The notes under the pieces were generated by a model. It did no database searches. It saw only the letters and a program-made list of their open reading frames with translations, and was not told the origin of the DNA. Shown piece by piece: positions 1 through 8,780 of a stretch of 64,000 nucleotides of DNA (the first letter of the stretch is position 1; every line of letters begins with the position of its first letter). Source of the stretch: Yoonia maritima (lineage in GTDB: Bacteria > Pseudomonadota > Alphaproteobacteria > Rhodobacterales > Rhodobacteraceae); the NCBI RefSeq assembly GCF_003003285.1, contig NZ_PVTP01000006.1:151039-215038 (forward strand), in the 5' to 3' direction. The position numbers and the translations under genes are program-made.

Positions 1-1
1 C

Positions 2-2095
2 GATGTCGAGGAGATTTCCCCGGCCGAGGTCAAATCACGCTACGATCACTTAAACATCGATGGGGTCAAGGCCGGTGTCTACCTGCCCCGCGACGGTCAG
101 GGTGATCCTGCGAACATTGCGCTCGCATTGGCCAAGGGCGCCCGTATGAATGGCGCGGTGATTGCAGAACGTACCAAGGTCACGAACATCAACCGCACCG
201 GGCGACGTGTTACCTCTGTCGATTGGCAGACCGCTGACGAGAACGGCACGATCGCTTGCGATATGGTCGTCAACTGCGCGGGCATGTGGGGCCATGAGGT
301 GGGCAAGATGATGGGAACGAATGTTCCGCTTCATGCCTGCGAGCATTTCTATATCGTCACCGAAAACATTCCTGATCTCGCGCAATTGCCTGTTCTTCGT
401 GTGCCAGACGAATGCGCCTATTATAAAGAAGACGCAGGTAAAATCCTGCTGGGTGCGTTTGAACCAAACGCCAAACCTTGGGCTATGAATGGCATCCCGG
501 ATGATTTCGAATTCGACCAACTGCCCGAAGATTTTGATCACTTTGAACCAATCCTAGAGGCCGCTGTGAACCGCGTGCCAATGTTGGCCGAGGCAGGCAT
601 CCATACGTTCTTTAACGGTCCCGAAAGCTTTACCCCCGACGACGCGTATCACCTTGGGCAAGCACCTGAGATGGACAATGTTTGGGTTGCGGCTGGGTTT
701 AACTCTATTGGGATCCAATCGGCTGGCGGCGCTGGTATGGCCCTATCGCAATGGATGGATACGGGCGAAAAACCGTTCGATCTGGGTGATGTCGATATAT
801 CGCGGATGCAGCCGTTTCAGGGCAACAAAACCTACCTATTTGAACGGTCTAAGGAAACGCTTGGCCTGCTGTATGCTGACCATTTTCCGTTCCGCCAAAA
901 GGCGACCGCGCGTGGCATTCGGCGCAGCCCTTTGCACCAACACCTGTTAGATCAAGGCGCCGTGATGGGGGAACTGGCAGGATGGGAGCGTGCGAATTGG
1001 TTCGCGCAGCCGGGGCAGACGCCTGCTTATGAATATTCATGGAAACGCCAAAACTTCTTTGGCAATGTCGCGGATGAACTCAACGCAATCCGCAACAATG
1101 TAGGCATGTACGACATGTCATCCTTTGGCAAAATTCGGGTCGAAGGCCGCGATGCAACCGCATTTATGAACAATATCTGCGGCGGTGAAATGGACGTCCC
1201 CGCAGGGAAGATCGTTTATTCACAATTCCTTAACCAACATGGCGGGATCGAAGCCGACATTACCGTCACACGTTTATCTGAAACGGCCTATCTGGTTGTG
1301 ACGCCGGCTGCGACGCGTCTGGCAGATCAAACCTGGATGCAGCGAAACGTTGGCGAATTCAATGTGGTGATCACTGACATGACCGCCTCCGAAGCCGTTC
1401 TAGCCGTGATGGGACCGAACAGTCGCAAGCTGCTGCAAGCGGTGTCGCCCAATGACTTTACGAACGGGATAAATCCGTTCGGCACTGCGCAAGAGATCGA
1501 GATCGGCATGGGCCTCGCCCGAGCGCACCGCGTCACCTACGTTGGCGAACTGGGGTGGGAGGTCTACGTATCGACCGACATGGCCGCCCATGTGTTTGAA
1601 ACGCTGCACACAGCAGGACAGGACATTGGGCTAAAGCTGTGTGGCATGCACATGATGGACGCGGCCCGTCTGGAAAAAGGTTTCCGCCACTTCGGGCACG
1701 ACATCACCTGCGAAGACCATGTGCTAGAAGCCGGGTTGGGCTTTGCCGTCAAAAGCGACAAGCCCGCTTTCATCGGCCGCGATGCGGTTCTGCGCAAACG
1801 CGAGGCTGGGCTGGAAAAACGTTTGGTGCAGTTCAAACTCACTGATCCCGACCCCCTGCTTTATCACAATGAGCCGATCATCAGGGATGGTAACACCGTC
1901 GGATACTTGTCGTCGGGTGGATATGGCCATCACTTAGGCGCGGCTGTTGGGATGGGATATGTTCCTTGCAAGGACGAAACCGTCGCCGACATGCTAGGTA
2001 GCACCTATGAGATCGACGTGATGGGCACGCGGGTCAAGGCAGAGGCCCAGCTGCGCCCATTCTACGATCCCAAAGGTGAGCGTACAAAAGTTTAA
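2..2095 (+). CDS. Dimethylglycine/sarcosine dehydrogenase-like FAD oxidoreductase with GcvT domain (5' partial)
   Basis: The reading frame is open from the first bases, so the gene starts upstream and 697 residues are visible. The missing N-terminus should carry the FAD-binding GxGxxG. What remains is the second half of a DAO-type oxidoreductase domain (GVYLPRDGQGDPANIA, then VAAGFNSIGIQSAGGAG), a linker, and a C-terminal folate-binding GcvT-like aminomethyltransferase domain (YDMSSFGKIRVEG, GELGWEVYV, then the barrel end SSGGYGHHLGAAVGMGYV). This architecture belongs to dimethylglycine and sarcosine dehydrogenases, which demethylate glycine-betaine breakdown products and pass the one-carbon unit to tetrahydrofolate. 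The exact substrate cannot be told from sequence alone. Its stop overlaps the stop of the converging aminotransferase by 4 bp. Confidence 0.88.
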   Translation, partial: DVEEISPAEVKSRYDHLNIDGVKAGVYLPRDGQGDPANIALALAKGARMNGAVIAERTKVTNINRTGRRVTSVDWQTADENGTIACDMVVNCAGMWGHEVGKMMGTNVPLHACEHFYIVTENIPDLAQLPVLRVPDECAYYKEDAGKILLGAFEPNAKPWAMNGIPDDFEFDQLPEDFDHFEPILEAAVNRVPMLAEAGIHTFFNGPESFTPDDAYHLGQAPEMDNVWVAAGFNSIGIQSAGGAGMALSQWMDTGEKPFDLGDVDISRMQPFQGNKTYLFERSKETLGLLYADHFPFRQKATARGIRRSPLHQHLLDQGAVMGELAGWERANWFAQPGQTPAYEYSWKRQNFFGNVADELNAIRNNVGMYDMSSFGKIRVEGRDATAFMNNICGGEMDVPAGKIVYSQFLNQHGGIEADITVTRLSETAYLVVTPAATRLADQTWMQRNVGEFNVVITDMTASEAVLAVMGPNSRKLLQAVSPNDFTNGINPFGTAQEIEIGMGLARAHRVTYVGELGWEVYVSTDMAAHVFETLHTAGQDIGLKLCGMHMMDAARLEKGFRHFGHDITCEDHVLEAGLGFAVKSDKPAFIGRDAVLRKREAGLEKRLVQFKLTDPDPLLYHNEPIIRDGNTVGYLSSGGYGHHLGAAVGMGYVPCKDETVADMLGSTYEIDVMGTRVKAEAQLRPFYDPKGERTKV

Positions 2096-3294
2096 CCGCG
2101 CAGCAACGCGCCCAAACGTTTGATGCCCTCTTCAATCGTTGCTTCATCGGGTAATGAGAAATTCAGCCGGATTGTGTTGCCACATGATCCGTCAGCGTGG
2201 AACGCACGGCCCGGTACAAACGCCACACGCTGCGTTTCAAGCGACTTGGCCAGCATTGTCGCCCCGTCCATATATTCAGGAAGCGTAAGCCAGATGAACA
2301 TACCTCCTTCGGGCTGGGTCCAGGTCACGCCGTCAGGCATATGCTTTAAAAGCGCGTCTAGCATGTAATCTCGGCGCTTTTTATAGGCGTCCCGTAAGTT
2401 TGAGACATGATCATCAAAGCAGGCTTTTGCTACCTTTGTGATCGCAATCTGGTTGATCGTCGCTGAATGCAGATCGGCGGCTTGCTTCATCAATACCAAT
2501 CGAGAGATCACAGGCTTTGCGGCGCAAACCCACCCGACCCGCAGGCCCGGCGACAGTGTTTTCGAAAAACTTCCGCAATAGATCGTACGGCAGTCTTCGA
2601 TGCTGCCTTTGCGGGCGATTTCCAACGCTAGCACGGGCGGGATCGCGTCGCCGTCATACCGCAGTGACTGATATGCCGCGTCTTCGATTACTGCGATGTT
2701 CAGATCGTCAGCCAAGTCCAGCAAGGACTCGCGTCCAGCCCGGTCGATGGTTTCGCCAGTTGGGTTCGCAAAATCAACTGACGCGTAGGCAAATTTAACC
2801 TTGCCGCCCTTGTCAGCAGCGCGTGCAGCATAATCCGCAGGCGTCCGGTTTGCGTGGGGCATCAGGCGGTCGTAATGCGGTTCATAGGCGTTGAATGCAC
2901 CAAGCGCGCCCAGATAGGTCGGCCATGAAACCAACGCTGTGTCATTTGGCGAAAGGAAAAGCTTGCCCAGATAATCCAGTGCCTGCTGCGACCCTGACGT
3001 GATCAGGATATTGTCGCGCGTGCAGGGTATTCCCAGCTTTTCCATCTGGGCCGCAATCCAATCACGCAGCGGCGGATAGCCTTCGCTTGCGGAGTATTGG
3101 AGCGCTTCGTTTTGGGTATCGGGGCCAAGCGTCTCAGCAAATGCGTCTTGGAACGCGGCAATCGGAAACAATTTGGGGTCAGGAATGCCGCCAGCGAATG
3201 AAATGATATCGGGCTGGTCGAGCAGTTTCAAAAGCTCTCGGATTTCCGAAGCGGTCATACGTGACATGCGTGACGAAAATATCTGATCCCACAT
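2092..3294 (-). CDS. PLP-dependent aminotransferase (class I/II, 2-aminoadipate aminotransferase-like)
   Basis: A 400-residue fold-type I PLP enzyme. It begins with the typical SEIRELLKLL and the glycine-rich FAGGIPDPKLFP. It carries the aspartate region VIEDAAYQSLRYDG and the Schiff-base lysine in CGSFSKTLSPGLRVGW, and ends in the small domain with PGRAFHADG and NTIRLNFS. This pattern is that of the LysN/2-aminoadipate and MocR-like aminotransferases. It lacks an N-terminal GntR domain, so it is an enzyme and not a regulator. I chose the ATG preceded by GGAG at nine bases; an in-frame ATG five codons earlier (3309) has no visible ribosome site. The donor amino acid is unknown. Confidence 0.85.
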   Translation of the reverse strand: MWDQIFSSRMSRMTASEIRELLKLLDQPDIISFAGGIPDPKLFPIAAFQDAFAETLGPDTQNEALQYSASEGYPPLRDWIAAQMEKLGIPCTRDNILITSGSQQALDYLGKLFLSPNDTALVSWPTYLGALGAFNAYEPHYDRLMPHANRTPADYAARAADKGGKVKFAYASVDFANPTGETIDRAGRESLLDLADDLNIAVIEDAAYQSLRYDGDAIPPVLALEIARKGSIEDCRTIYCGSFSKTLSPGLRVGWVCAAKPVISRLVLMKQAADLHSATINQIAITKVAKACFDDHVSNLRDAYKKRRDYMLDALLKHMPDGVTWTQPEGGMFIWLTLPEYMDGATMLAKSLETQRVAFVPGRAFHADGSCGNTIRLNFSLPDEATIEEGIKRLGALLRG

Positions 3295-3413
3295 CTGCCG
3301 AATCTCCATGAGGCTACGTAGAGCATCATCATGGCAGAACCAAATACTAAGTCAACAATGCTGACCTAAAATTAGATACGCCCGCTCAAGTAAATGAACG
3401 GACGCCTAATGCT

Positions 3414-4760
3414 TTATTCGTTGCTATGCGTGACTGGCCCAAGAGCATTCAGACCCTTTAGGATATCAATCGCGTAAGCCAGCTGGTAATCATCCTCGCG
3501 AAGTTCCGCGGCGGCGACAGCACGCGCACGGTCTTCTTCGATTTGACGAATTTCATCTTCGGTCAGACTATCATTGTCCAGCGCACCACGCAGCGACGCT
3601 TCTGTCCGCGGGTTGCCGACGCTTTCTTCTTCGTCTTCATCCGCTGGCTGGCGGCGCGGCTGTTCAACGATAATGTCAGGTGAAATACCAAGCGCCTGAA
3701 TAGAGCGACCCGAAGGCGTGTAATAACGGGCTGTGGTCAGGCGCATCGCGCCATCGCTGCTGAGCGGAATAACCGTTTGCACGGAGCCTTTCCCGAATGA
3801 ATTCGTCCCAACCACAATCGCGCGGCGGTGATCTTGCAATGCACCCGCAACGATTTCAGACGCAGAAGCAGAACCACCGTTGATAAGCACAACAATCGGT
3901 TTTCCCTGCGCCAAATCGCCGACTGTGGCGTTAAAGCGGTCACCGTCGGCCGCGTCACGACCACGGGTGGACACGATTTCACCTGCATCAAGGAATGCGT
4001 CAGAAACAAACACAGCCTGGTTCAACAAACCGCCCGGGTTGTTGCGCAGGTCAAGGATAAAACCATCTACGTTATCAATGCCGCCCGCCGCTTCGACCTG
4101 TTCATCGATGCCTTCGCTTAGGTTCGGGAAGGTCTGTTCGTTAAAGGTTGTCACACGCAAGACAACGGCGTTCCCTTCTGTCCGGCTGCGCACCGCAGTC
4201 AATTTGATAGTGTCGCGAATAATCGACACATCAAACGGTTCCACTTCGCCTTCGCGCACAACAGTTATAATGATTTCGGCACCAACGGGCCCTCGCATCA
4301 GGGTAACTGCCTCGTCGAGAGTTAGCCCCATGACGCTTTCGCCATCGACGGCAGTGATATAATCACCGGCCAAGATACCGGCGGCATCAGCGGGCGTGCC
4401 ATCCATAGGTGACACGACTTTTACCCAACCCTCTTCTTGGGTGACTTCGATGCCAAGACCGCCAAATTCACCGCGCGTGCTGACTCGCATTGCGGCGGCA
4501 TCTTCGGCGGACATATAGCTGGAGTGCGGATCAAGTGATGTTAGCATTCCGTTGATCGCAGCTTCGATCAGTTCTTTATCATTCACATCTTGCACATAGT
4601 CGGTGCGGATGCGTTCAAAGATGTCACCAAACAAATCGAGCTGTTCATACACGCTACCTGAGTCTTGGACATCTTGGGCAACCAAGGGCCCAGCAACTTG
4701 AATTGTTGTAACAAGGCCAAGTGCGGCACCACCAACAGCGGCAAAAATCAGCTTTTTCAT
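3414..4760 (-). CDS. ctpA: Carboxyl-terminal processing protease (S41 family)
   Basis: A 448-residue periplasmic serine protease that removes or degrades C-terminal tails of envelope proteins. A signal-anchor segment occupies about residues 1-28. A PDZ domain follows (GGLGIEVTQEEG ... AGDYITAVDG, roughly 95-180). The catalytic core has Ser299 in GGSASASE and Lys324 in FGKGSVQ, spaced 25 residues apart as in the family. The tail is acidic (DEDEEES). The start ATG has AGGA six bases upstream; an ATG 11 codons earlier lies inside the upstream gene and would spoil the signal peptide. It is third in a tight row with the EnvC-like gene (14-bp gap) and gpmI, a common alphaproteobacterial arrangement linking it to cell-wall turnover. 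Confidence 0.93.
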   Translation of the reverse strand: MKKLIFAAVGGAALGLVTTIQVAGPLVAQDVQDSGSVYEQLDLFGDIFERIRTDYVQDVNDKELIEAAINGMLTSLDPHSSYMSAEDAAAMRVSTRGEFGGLGIEVTQEEGWVKVVSPMDGTPADAAGILAGDYITAVDGESVMGLTLDEAVTLMRGPVGAEIIITVVREGEVEPFDVSIIRDTIKLTAVRSRTEGNAVVLRVTTFNEQTFPNLSEGIDEQVEAAGGIDNVDGFILDLRNNPGGLLNQAVFVSDAFLDAGEIVSTRGRDAADGDRFNATVGDLAQGKPIVVLINGGSASASEIVAGALQDHRRAIVVGTNSFGKGSVQTVIPLSSDGAMRLTTARYYTPSGRSIQALGISPDIIVEQPRRQPADEDEEESVGNPRTEASLRGALDNDSLTEDEIRQIEEDRARAVAAAELREDDYQLAYAIDILKGLNALGPVTHSNE

Positions 4761-4774
4761 TCCACGTCCTATGT

Positions 4775-5851
4775 CTATTCCAGCGCAAACCAAGCATCCG
4801 GGTTTACCGGACCTTGCCCTTCCCTGACCTCAAGATAAAGGGGTTGCGCTGCTTCATCTGTGCCAGATGTCTCGTTTTCGGTCAAAATACCGTTAACTTT
4901 TGTCGCATCGCCCCCCATCAACCCAAGCGGAGTGCCAGCAGGGATGATTTGCCCCACGTCACCATACAGCGTTTCCAACCCGGCAAAGATGAACAACACG
5001 TCAGGTGCAGGTTCAAGGATGACTACATTCACATCGCCAAGCAGCGGCCCACGATACAGTAAAGTAGCTGCGACCGGCGATGTTACTAACGCCTGCGGTA
5101 CAGCAGCAATATACACCCCCTCTGCCGCGCGGCCCGACGACTGAACGATACCCCTCACCGGAAGCGGAAGGTTCCCCTGCCGCGCAAGAACCGCATCCGG
5201 ATCAGGCAAATCATTCGCAAGCGCATCTGCGAAGGCACCCAAAGAGTCAGAACTCGCCATCAACAAAGCAATCTGGACCGTGTCCTCTTCAAACCGCGTC
5301 GGTAAATCGCTGCGTTCAGATATTGCATGCGCCAATGCTGCACGTGCATCCTGCGCGCCGGTTAACCCGTCTTCCAAATTTTCGGTTGCAGCCGCCTGCA
5401 CGTCACGCAAACCCTGAATTTGCGAAAGCTGACTGCGTAGCGCTTCTGCCTTGGTTTGCAGGCCTTCAGTTACGTCTGCAACCAACATACCGGCACGCAC
5501 CGCATCTATCGGGCGCTGCGCGTTACTACGGGCAACCGGCTCTGGCGTGTTCGAGATTGTTGATAACGCACCGATCAGATGCCCCAACTCAGACCTACGC
5601 GCAGATAGATCAGCAGACAATTCGGCCTCTTGCGCCGCAACCTGCCGCAGCCCAGATCGTACTGCGGCCAATCCAGCCTCATAAGATTGAACTGTTTCGG
5701 TCAACGCCTTGATTTGATCACGCGCACCGCCCGCTGATTGAAGCCTGTCCTGTGCACCTTGTAGCTGTGCCATCGCGTCACGCGCAGCTTCGCCAGCAGT
5801 TTGACCAAAAGCTGGCAGAGCCAGACAGATCAAAAACGCCGCGAGTCTCAT
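4775..5851 (-). CDS. EnvC-like murein hydrolase activator with degenerate LytM (M23) domain
   Basis: 358 residues: a signal peptide (about 1-16, ending AFG), a long alanine/glutamine-rich coiled coil to about residue 200, and a C-terminal LytM-like beta domain (LPLPVRGIVQSSG ... LYLEVREGQGPVNPDAWF). Active LytM peptidases need the HxxxD and HxH zinc ligands. The final motif here is LYLEVR where active enzymes have an H-x-H, and I find no histidine elsewhere in the domain. The protein should therefore be a non-enzymatic activator of amidases, as EnvC and NlpD are in E. coli. It overlaps the gpmI stop by 4 bp and sits 14 bp before ctpA. Confidence 0.85.
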   Translation of the reverse strand: MRLAAFLICLALPAFGQTAGEAARDAMAQLQGAQDRLQSAGGARDQIKALTETVQSYEAGLAAVRSGLRQVAAQEAELSADLSARRSELGHLIGALSTISNTPEPVARSNAQRPIDAVRAGMLVADVTEGLQTKAEALRSQLSQIQGLRDVQAAATENLEDGLTGAQDARAALAHAISERSDLPTRFEEDTVQIALLMASSDSLGAFADALANDLPDPDAVLARQGNLPLPVRGIVQSSGRAAEGVYIAAVPQALVTSPVAATLLYRGPLLGDVNVVILEPAPDVLFIFAGLETLYGDVGQIIPAGTPLGLMGGDATKVNGILTENETSGTDEAAQPLYLEVREGQGPVNPDAWFALE

Positions 5852-7362
5852 TTCTCGATCAGGCTGCGACCGGTCATTTCGGGTGGCAGCTCTAGCCCCA
5901 TCAGATCAAGCACAGTCGGCGCCAGATCAGCAAGACGGCCGTCGCGCAGCGTCACGCCCTCTGGCCCACCGACAAGCGCAACAGGCACGGGGTTCAGCGT
6001 ATGTGCTGTGTGCGGTCCGCCTGTTTCTGGATCAATCATAGTTTCACAATTGCCGTGGTCTGCAGTCACGATCATCGCGCCACCTGCAGCCTTAAGCGCC
6101 GACAGCACCTGCCCCAAACCTTGGTCCACGGCTTCGCAGGCTTTGATCCCAGCGTTCAGATCGCCAGTGTGCCCAACCATGTCGGGGTTCGCGTAGTTCG
6201 TAACGATCAGATCATATCCATCACCAATCGCCTTTACGAAAGCTTCGGTTACTTCGCCCGCCGACATTTCTGGCTGAAGATCATAGGTCGCGACCTTTGG
6301 CGATTTTGGCATAAAGCGGTCTTCGCCCGGCGCGGGTTCTTCGATGCCCCCGTTCAAAAAGAACGTCACATGCGGATATTTCTCGGTTTCGGCCAGGCGG
6401 AACTGGCGAAGACCATGTTTTGCAACCCACGCACCCAAAGTGTTTTGGATATCGCGTTTGGGGAACACCGTTTCAAACCAGACATCATGGCGGTCCGAAT
6501 AGCTGACCATACCCAGAAGGGCAGCCATATGTGGCTGCTGGCGTTCAAAGCCGTCAAAATCAGGGTCAGCAATCGCCGCGAGGATTTCACGCGCGCGGTC
6601 AGACCGAAAGTTCAGGCAGAAATAGCCGTCGCCTTTGGCAAACCCGGTATAATCACCGATTACAGTCGCAGGAATGAATTCATCCGTCTTGCCGTCAGCA
6701 TAAGCAGCGGCAATGGCGTCTTGCGGGGTCGCGGCTTTGCCACCCTGCCCGGTTGCCATCGCATCATAGGCAGTCTGAACCCGTTCCCAGCGGTTATCAC
6801 GGTCCATGGCGTAATAGCGGCCAATCACGGTCACGATCTGCGCAGTTGCTGGCAGGCCGTCCTCTAGCTCTTGCATGAATTCTTTTGCAGACGATGGTGC
6901 GACATCACGGCCATCGGTAATGGCGTGGATCACAACAGGAACGCCCGCATCCGCCAACCCATGTGCTGCGGCAATGATGTGGTGGACGTGACCATGCACG
7001 CCACCATCAGACACAACGCCCATCAGGTGTGCACGCCCGCCGCTGGTTTTCATCGTGGCAATAAATGCCTGCAAAGGTTCTGCGGTTGCAAAAGTGCCGT
7101 CTTCGATTGCCAGTTCGATCTGTCCCAGATCCATCGCGACAACGCGGCCTGCACCGATATTGGTATGCCCGACCTCAGAGTTGCCCATCTGGCCGCCCGG
7201 CAACCCCGCATCGCGGCCATGGGTCAAAAGCTGCGCGTGCGGTCCTTGCATGACCGCATCAAAATTCGGGGTATTCGCAAGTTTCGGCGCGTTGCCCGTG
7301 GCGTCTTCACGCAGGCCCCAACCATCAAGAATACACAAGACAACAGGTTTCGGTGCAGACAT
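5848..7362 (-). CDS. gpmI: 2,3-bisphosphoglycerate-independent phosphoglycerate mutase
   Basis: A 504-residue cytosolic enzyme that interconverts 3- and 2-phosphoglycerate in glycolysis and gluconeogenesis. It belongs to the alkaline-phosphatase superfamily and binds two manganese ions. Seen directly: the metal aspartate in CILDGWGLRED, the phosphorylated Ser62 in QMGNSEVGHTN, ITDGRDV, NFRSDRARE, VTNYANPDMVGHTG and VTADHGNCE. Length is normal for the family. It starts the gpmI, EnvC-like, ctpA row; the ATG overlap with the next gene implies translational coupling. The 103 bp between rlmH and gpmI probably hold its promoter. Confidence 0.97.
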   Translation of the reverse strand: MSAPKPVVLCILDGWGLREDATGNAPKLANTPNFDAVMQGPHAQLLTHGRDAGLPGGQMGNSEVGHTNIGAGRVVAMDLGQIELAIEDGTFATAEPLQAFIATMKTSGGRAHLMGVVSDGGVHGHVHHIIAAAHGLADAGVPVVIHAITDGRDVAPSSAKEFMQELEDGLPATAQIVTVIGRYYAMDRDNRWERVQTAYDAMATGQGGKAATPQDAIAAAYADGKTDEFIPATVIGDYTGFAKGDGYFCLNFRSDRAREILAAIADPDFDGFERQQPHMAALLGMVSYSDRHDVWFETVFPKRDIQNTLGAWVAKHGLRQFRLAETEKYPHVTFFLNGGIEEPAPGEDRFMPKSPKVATYDLQPEMSAGEVTEAFVKAIGDGYDLIVTNYANPDMVGHTGDLNAGIKACEAVDQGLGQVLSALKAAGGAMIVTADHGNCETMIDPETGGPHTAHTLNPVPVALVGGPEGVTLRDGRLADLAPTVLDLMGLELPPEMTGRSLIEK

Positions 7363-7465
7363 CAGACAATCTCCGTAAAAGCTTTAGGGCAGGTCTAGCG
7401 CAGGTCGATGACAAACAAAACGCCACATCCTCGCTTTGATCAAAATACTCTCGCCGAAGGCGGAA

Positions 7466-7936
7466 CTACGCCCGGTGGTAAGGGCCGCCGGATAGTATGG
7501 ATACGGCACGATACAGCTGCTCGGCCAACATCACGCGGACGAGCATGTGCGGCCAAACCATTTTGCCAAAACTAAGCGATGCATCCGCTTGGGCGCGCAG
7601 GCTGGGGTCGATGCCGTCGGCGCCACCAATCACAAAGGACACGTCTTGGCGACCCTGGTCACGCCAACCAGCCAGCATTTTCGCAAAATCAGGGGATGAC
7701 ATCACCTTGCCGCGTTCATCCATCGTGCAGATTAACGATCCGGTGGGGATGGCTTTTTGCAGCAACTGGGCCTCGGCGGGCATACCGCCGCCCTTTTTAT
7801 CTTCGACCTCGATCAGTTGTGCAGGGCCAAGTGCAAGCGCCCGGCCCGTCCGGTCAAACCGGGTCAGGTAGTCGTCATAAAGGTCGCGCTCTGGGCCCTG
7901 CCGAAGCCGGCCCACTGCACAAATTTGAACACGCAT
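7466..7936 (-). CDS. rlmH: 23S rRNA pseudouridine(1915) N3-methyltransferase RlmH
   Basis: A 156-residue SPOUT (knotted) methyltransferase that modifies Psi1915 in helix 69 of 23S rRNA on assembled 70S ribosomes. The N-terminal MRVQICAVGRL, SFVIGGADG and the C-terminal MLAEQLYRAVSILSGGPYH (the SAM knot and the conserved YR) are all present. I start it at the ATG that shares one base with the rsfS stop (TGATG), giving the family length. A start ten codons upstream would only add residues that overlap rsfS. Together with rsfS it forms a two-gene ribosome-maintenance operon, the same pairing as in E. coli. Confidence 0.95.
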   Translation of the reverse strand: MRVQICAVGRLRQGPERDLYDDYLTRFDRTGRALALGPAQLIEVEDKKGGGMPAEAQLLQKAIPTGSLICTMDERGKVMSSPDFAKMLAGWRDQGRQDVSFVIGGADGIDPSLRAQADASLSFGKMVWPHMLVRVMLAEQLYRAVSILSGGPYHRA

Positions 7937-8292
7937 CAGCTTGCCGTTGCGGACCCGGGCTGCCACATCTTTTCAAGCTGATAGAATTCGCGCACTTCGG
8001 GACGGAAGATGTGAACGATGATATCGCCCGTATCGATCAGAACCCAATCGCCAGTTTCTTTACCTTCGATCTTTGAAAAGGTACCGAATTCCTGCTTTAG
8101 ACGCTCTGCCAATTTCTCGGCCATAGCGTTCACCTGACGGGATGAACGGCCAGAGGCGATAACCATATAATCACCCATCTCTGATTTACCGCGCAGATTG
8201 ATCTGCACGATGTCTTCACCTTTGTCGTCGTCAAGTGACTTGAGAACAGCAGCCAAAAGCGCATCGCTGGTCGCAGTTTTTGGGGCGCTCAT
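7936..8292 (-). CDS. rsfS: Ribosomal silencing factor RsfS
   Basis: RsfS (Iojap/YbeB family) binds ribosomal protein uL14 and blocks joining of the 50S and 30S subunits when nutrients are short. The core is clear: DIVQINLRGKSEMGDYMV, SGRSSRQVNAMAEKL, GDWVLIDTGDIIVHIFRPEVREFYQLEKMW. I start at MSAPKTATSD, giving 118 residues, close to family length. This ATG overlaps the stop of a short upstream ORF (ATGA). The frame stays open for 33 more codons to an ATG at 8391, but the intervening AAGGAGG ribosome site lies inside that extension and points to a different frame. The longer 151-residue form remains possible. Confidence 0.92.
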   Translation of the reverse strand: MSAPKTATSDALLAAVLKSLDDDKGEDIVQINLRGKSEMGDYMVIASGRSSRQVNAMAEKLAERLKQEFGTFSKIEGKETGDWVLIDTGDIIVHIFRPEVREFYQLEKMWQPGSATAS

Positions 8293-8348
8293 CGCTTTGG
8301 CCCCTGCGTTGGCAGCATCGGCTGCCGATGTAGAAAGAGACAGAACAT
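8289..8348 (-). CDS. 19-codon leader ORF coupled to rsfS
   Basis: An ATG three bases after a near-perfect ribosome-binding site (AAGGAGG) opens a 19-residue frame, MFCLFLHRQPMLPTQGPKR. It ends in a TGA that overlaps the ATG of rsfS as ATGA. This is the best ribosome site in the neighbourhood, yet it is out of frame with rsfS. The spacing is only about three bases from GGAGG, a little short. The peptide has no recognisable family. It may act by translational coupling, feeding ribosomes to rsfS, instead of through the peptide. The alternative is that rsfS starts upstream and this ORF is fortuitous. Confidence 0.45.
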   Translation of the reverse strand: MFCLFLHRQPMLPTQGPKR

Positions 8349-8780
8349 TGTCCTCCTTAATATACGCCGTCATGGCCCCGGCGCCGGGCATGCTATAAAA
8401 CTAGCAACGCCCCACGCATTTTTCAACAAAACTACGAAAGACAGACGCCCATGTCGCGGATTCGCGCGGGGCATGCAATGGCTGAAAGCGCCAAAACAGG
8501 CAAGAACACCCTATTTTTATGCGGCAAATGGCGGAAACAGTACCCACCGCCCTGCTTATCACGTCAGTTTCACGTTTTTCAAAGCCAGAAATCCTAGGCG
8601 ACCAAATAACAAGCCACAACCAGTGGGGATCTTGGCCTGCACCCAAATAAAAGCCGCTTTGCGCTTGACGCATAACTCACTGCAATTGTGAAAAATATAT
8701 CATGTTTCGGTCTTATTTTTCACGCAAAGTTACGCCACGAAATTCCTTATTATTCATCTCAAAATAACTGGACCATCTTC
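8349..8780. other. Intergenic region between the rsfS leader and the first PilJ-domain gene
   Basis: About 430 bp separating divergent genes. It contains a 12-bp palindrome (CCCGGCGCCGGG, 8377-8388) in the rsfS leader. On the plus strand there is a TTGACG hexamer near 8665, which could be a -35 box for the PilJ-domain gene, but no convincing -10 follows at the right spacing. A 90-codon minus-strand frame (8401-8673) has no ribosome site, composition or motifs that suggest a gene. I see no RNA gene here. Confidence 0.5.

Noticed and set aside
5080..5712. Plus-strand frame of 210 codons opposite the EnvC-like gene
   Set aside because: It is proline- and arginine-rich as expected of an antisense shadow of a coiled coil. 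No ribosome site.
6001..6867. Long plus-strand frame (288 codons) opposite gpmI
   Set aside because: It has no ribosome site, no conserved motifs, and lies fully inside the well-supported gpmI gene.
8401..8673. 90-codon minus-strand frame upstream of rsfS
   Set aside because: It has no ribosome site, no motif and would displace the promoter region. Treated as non-coding.
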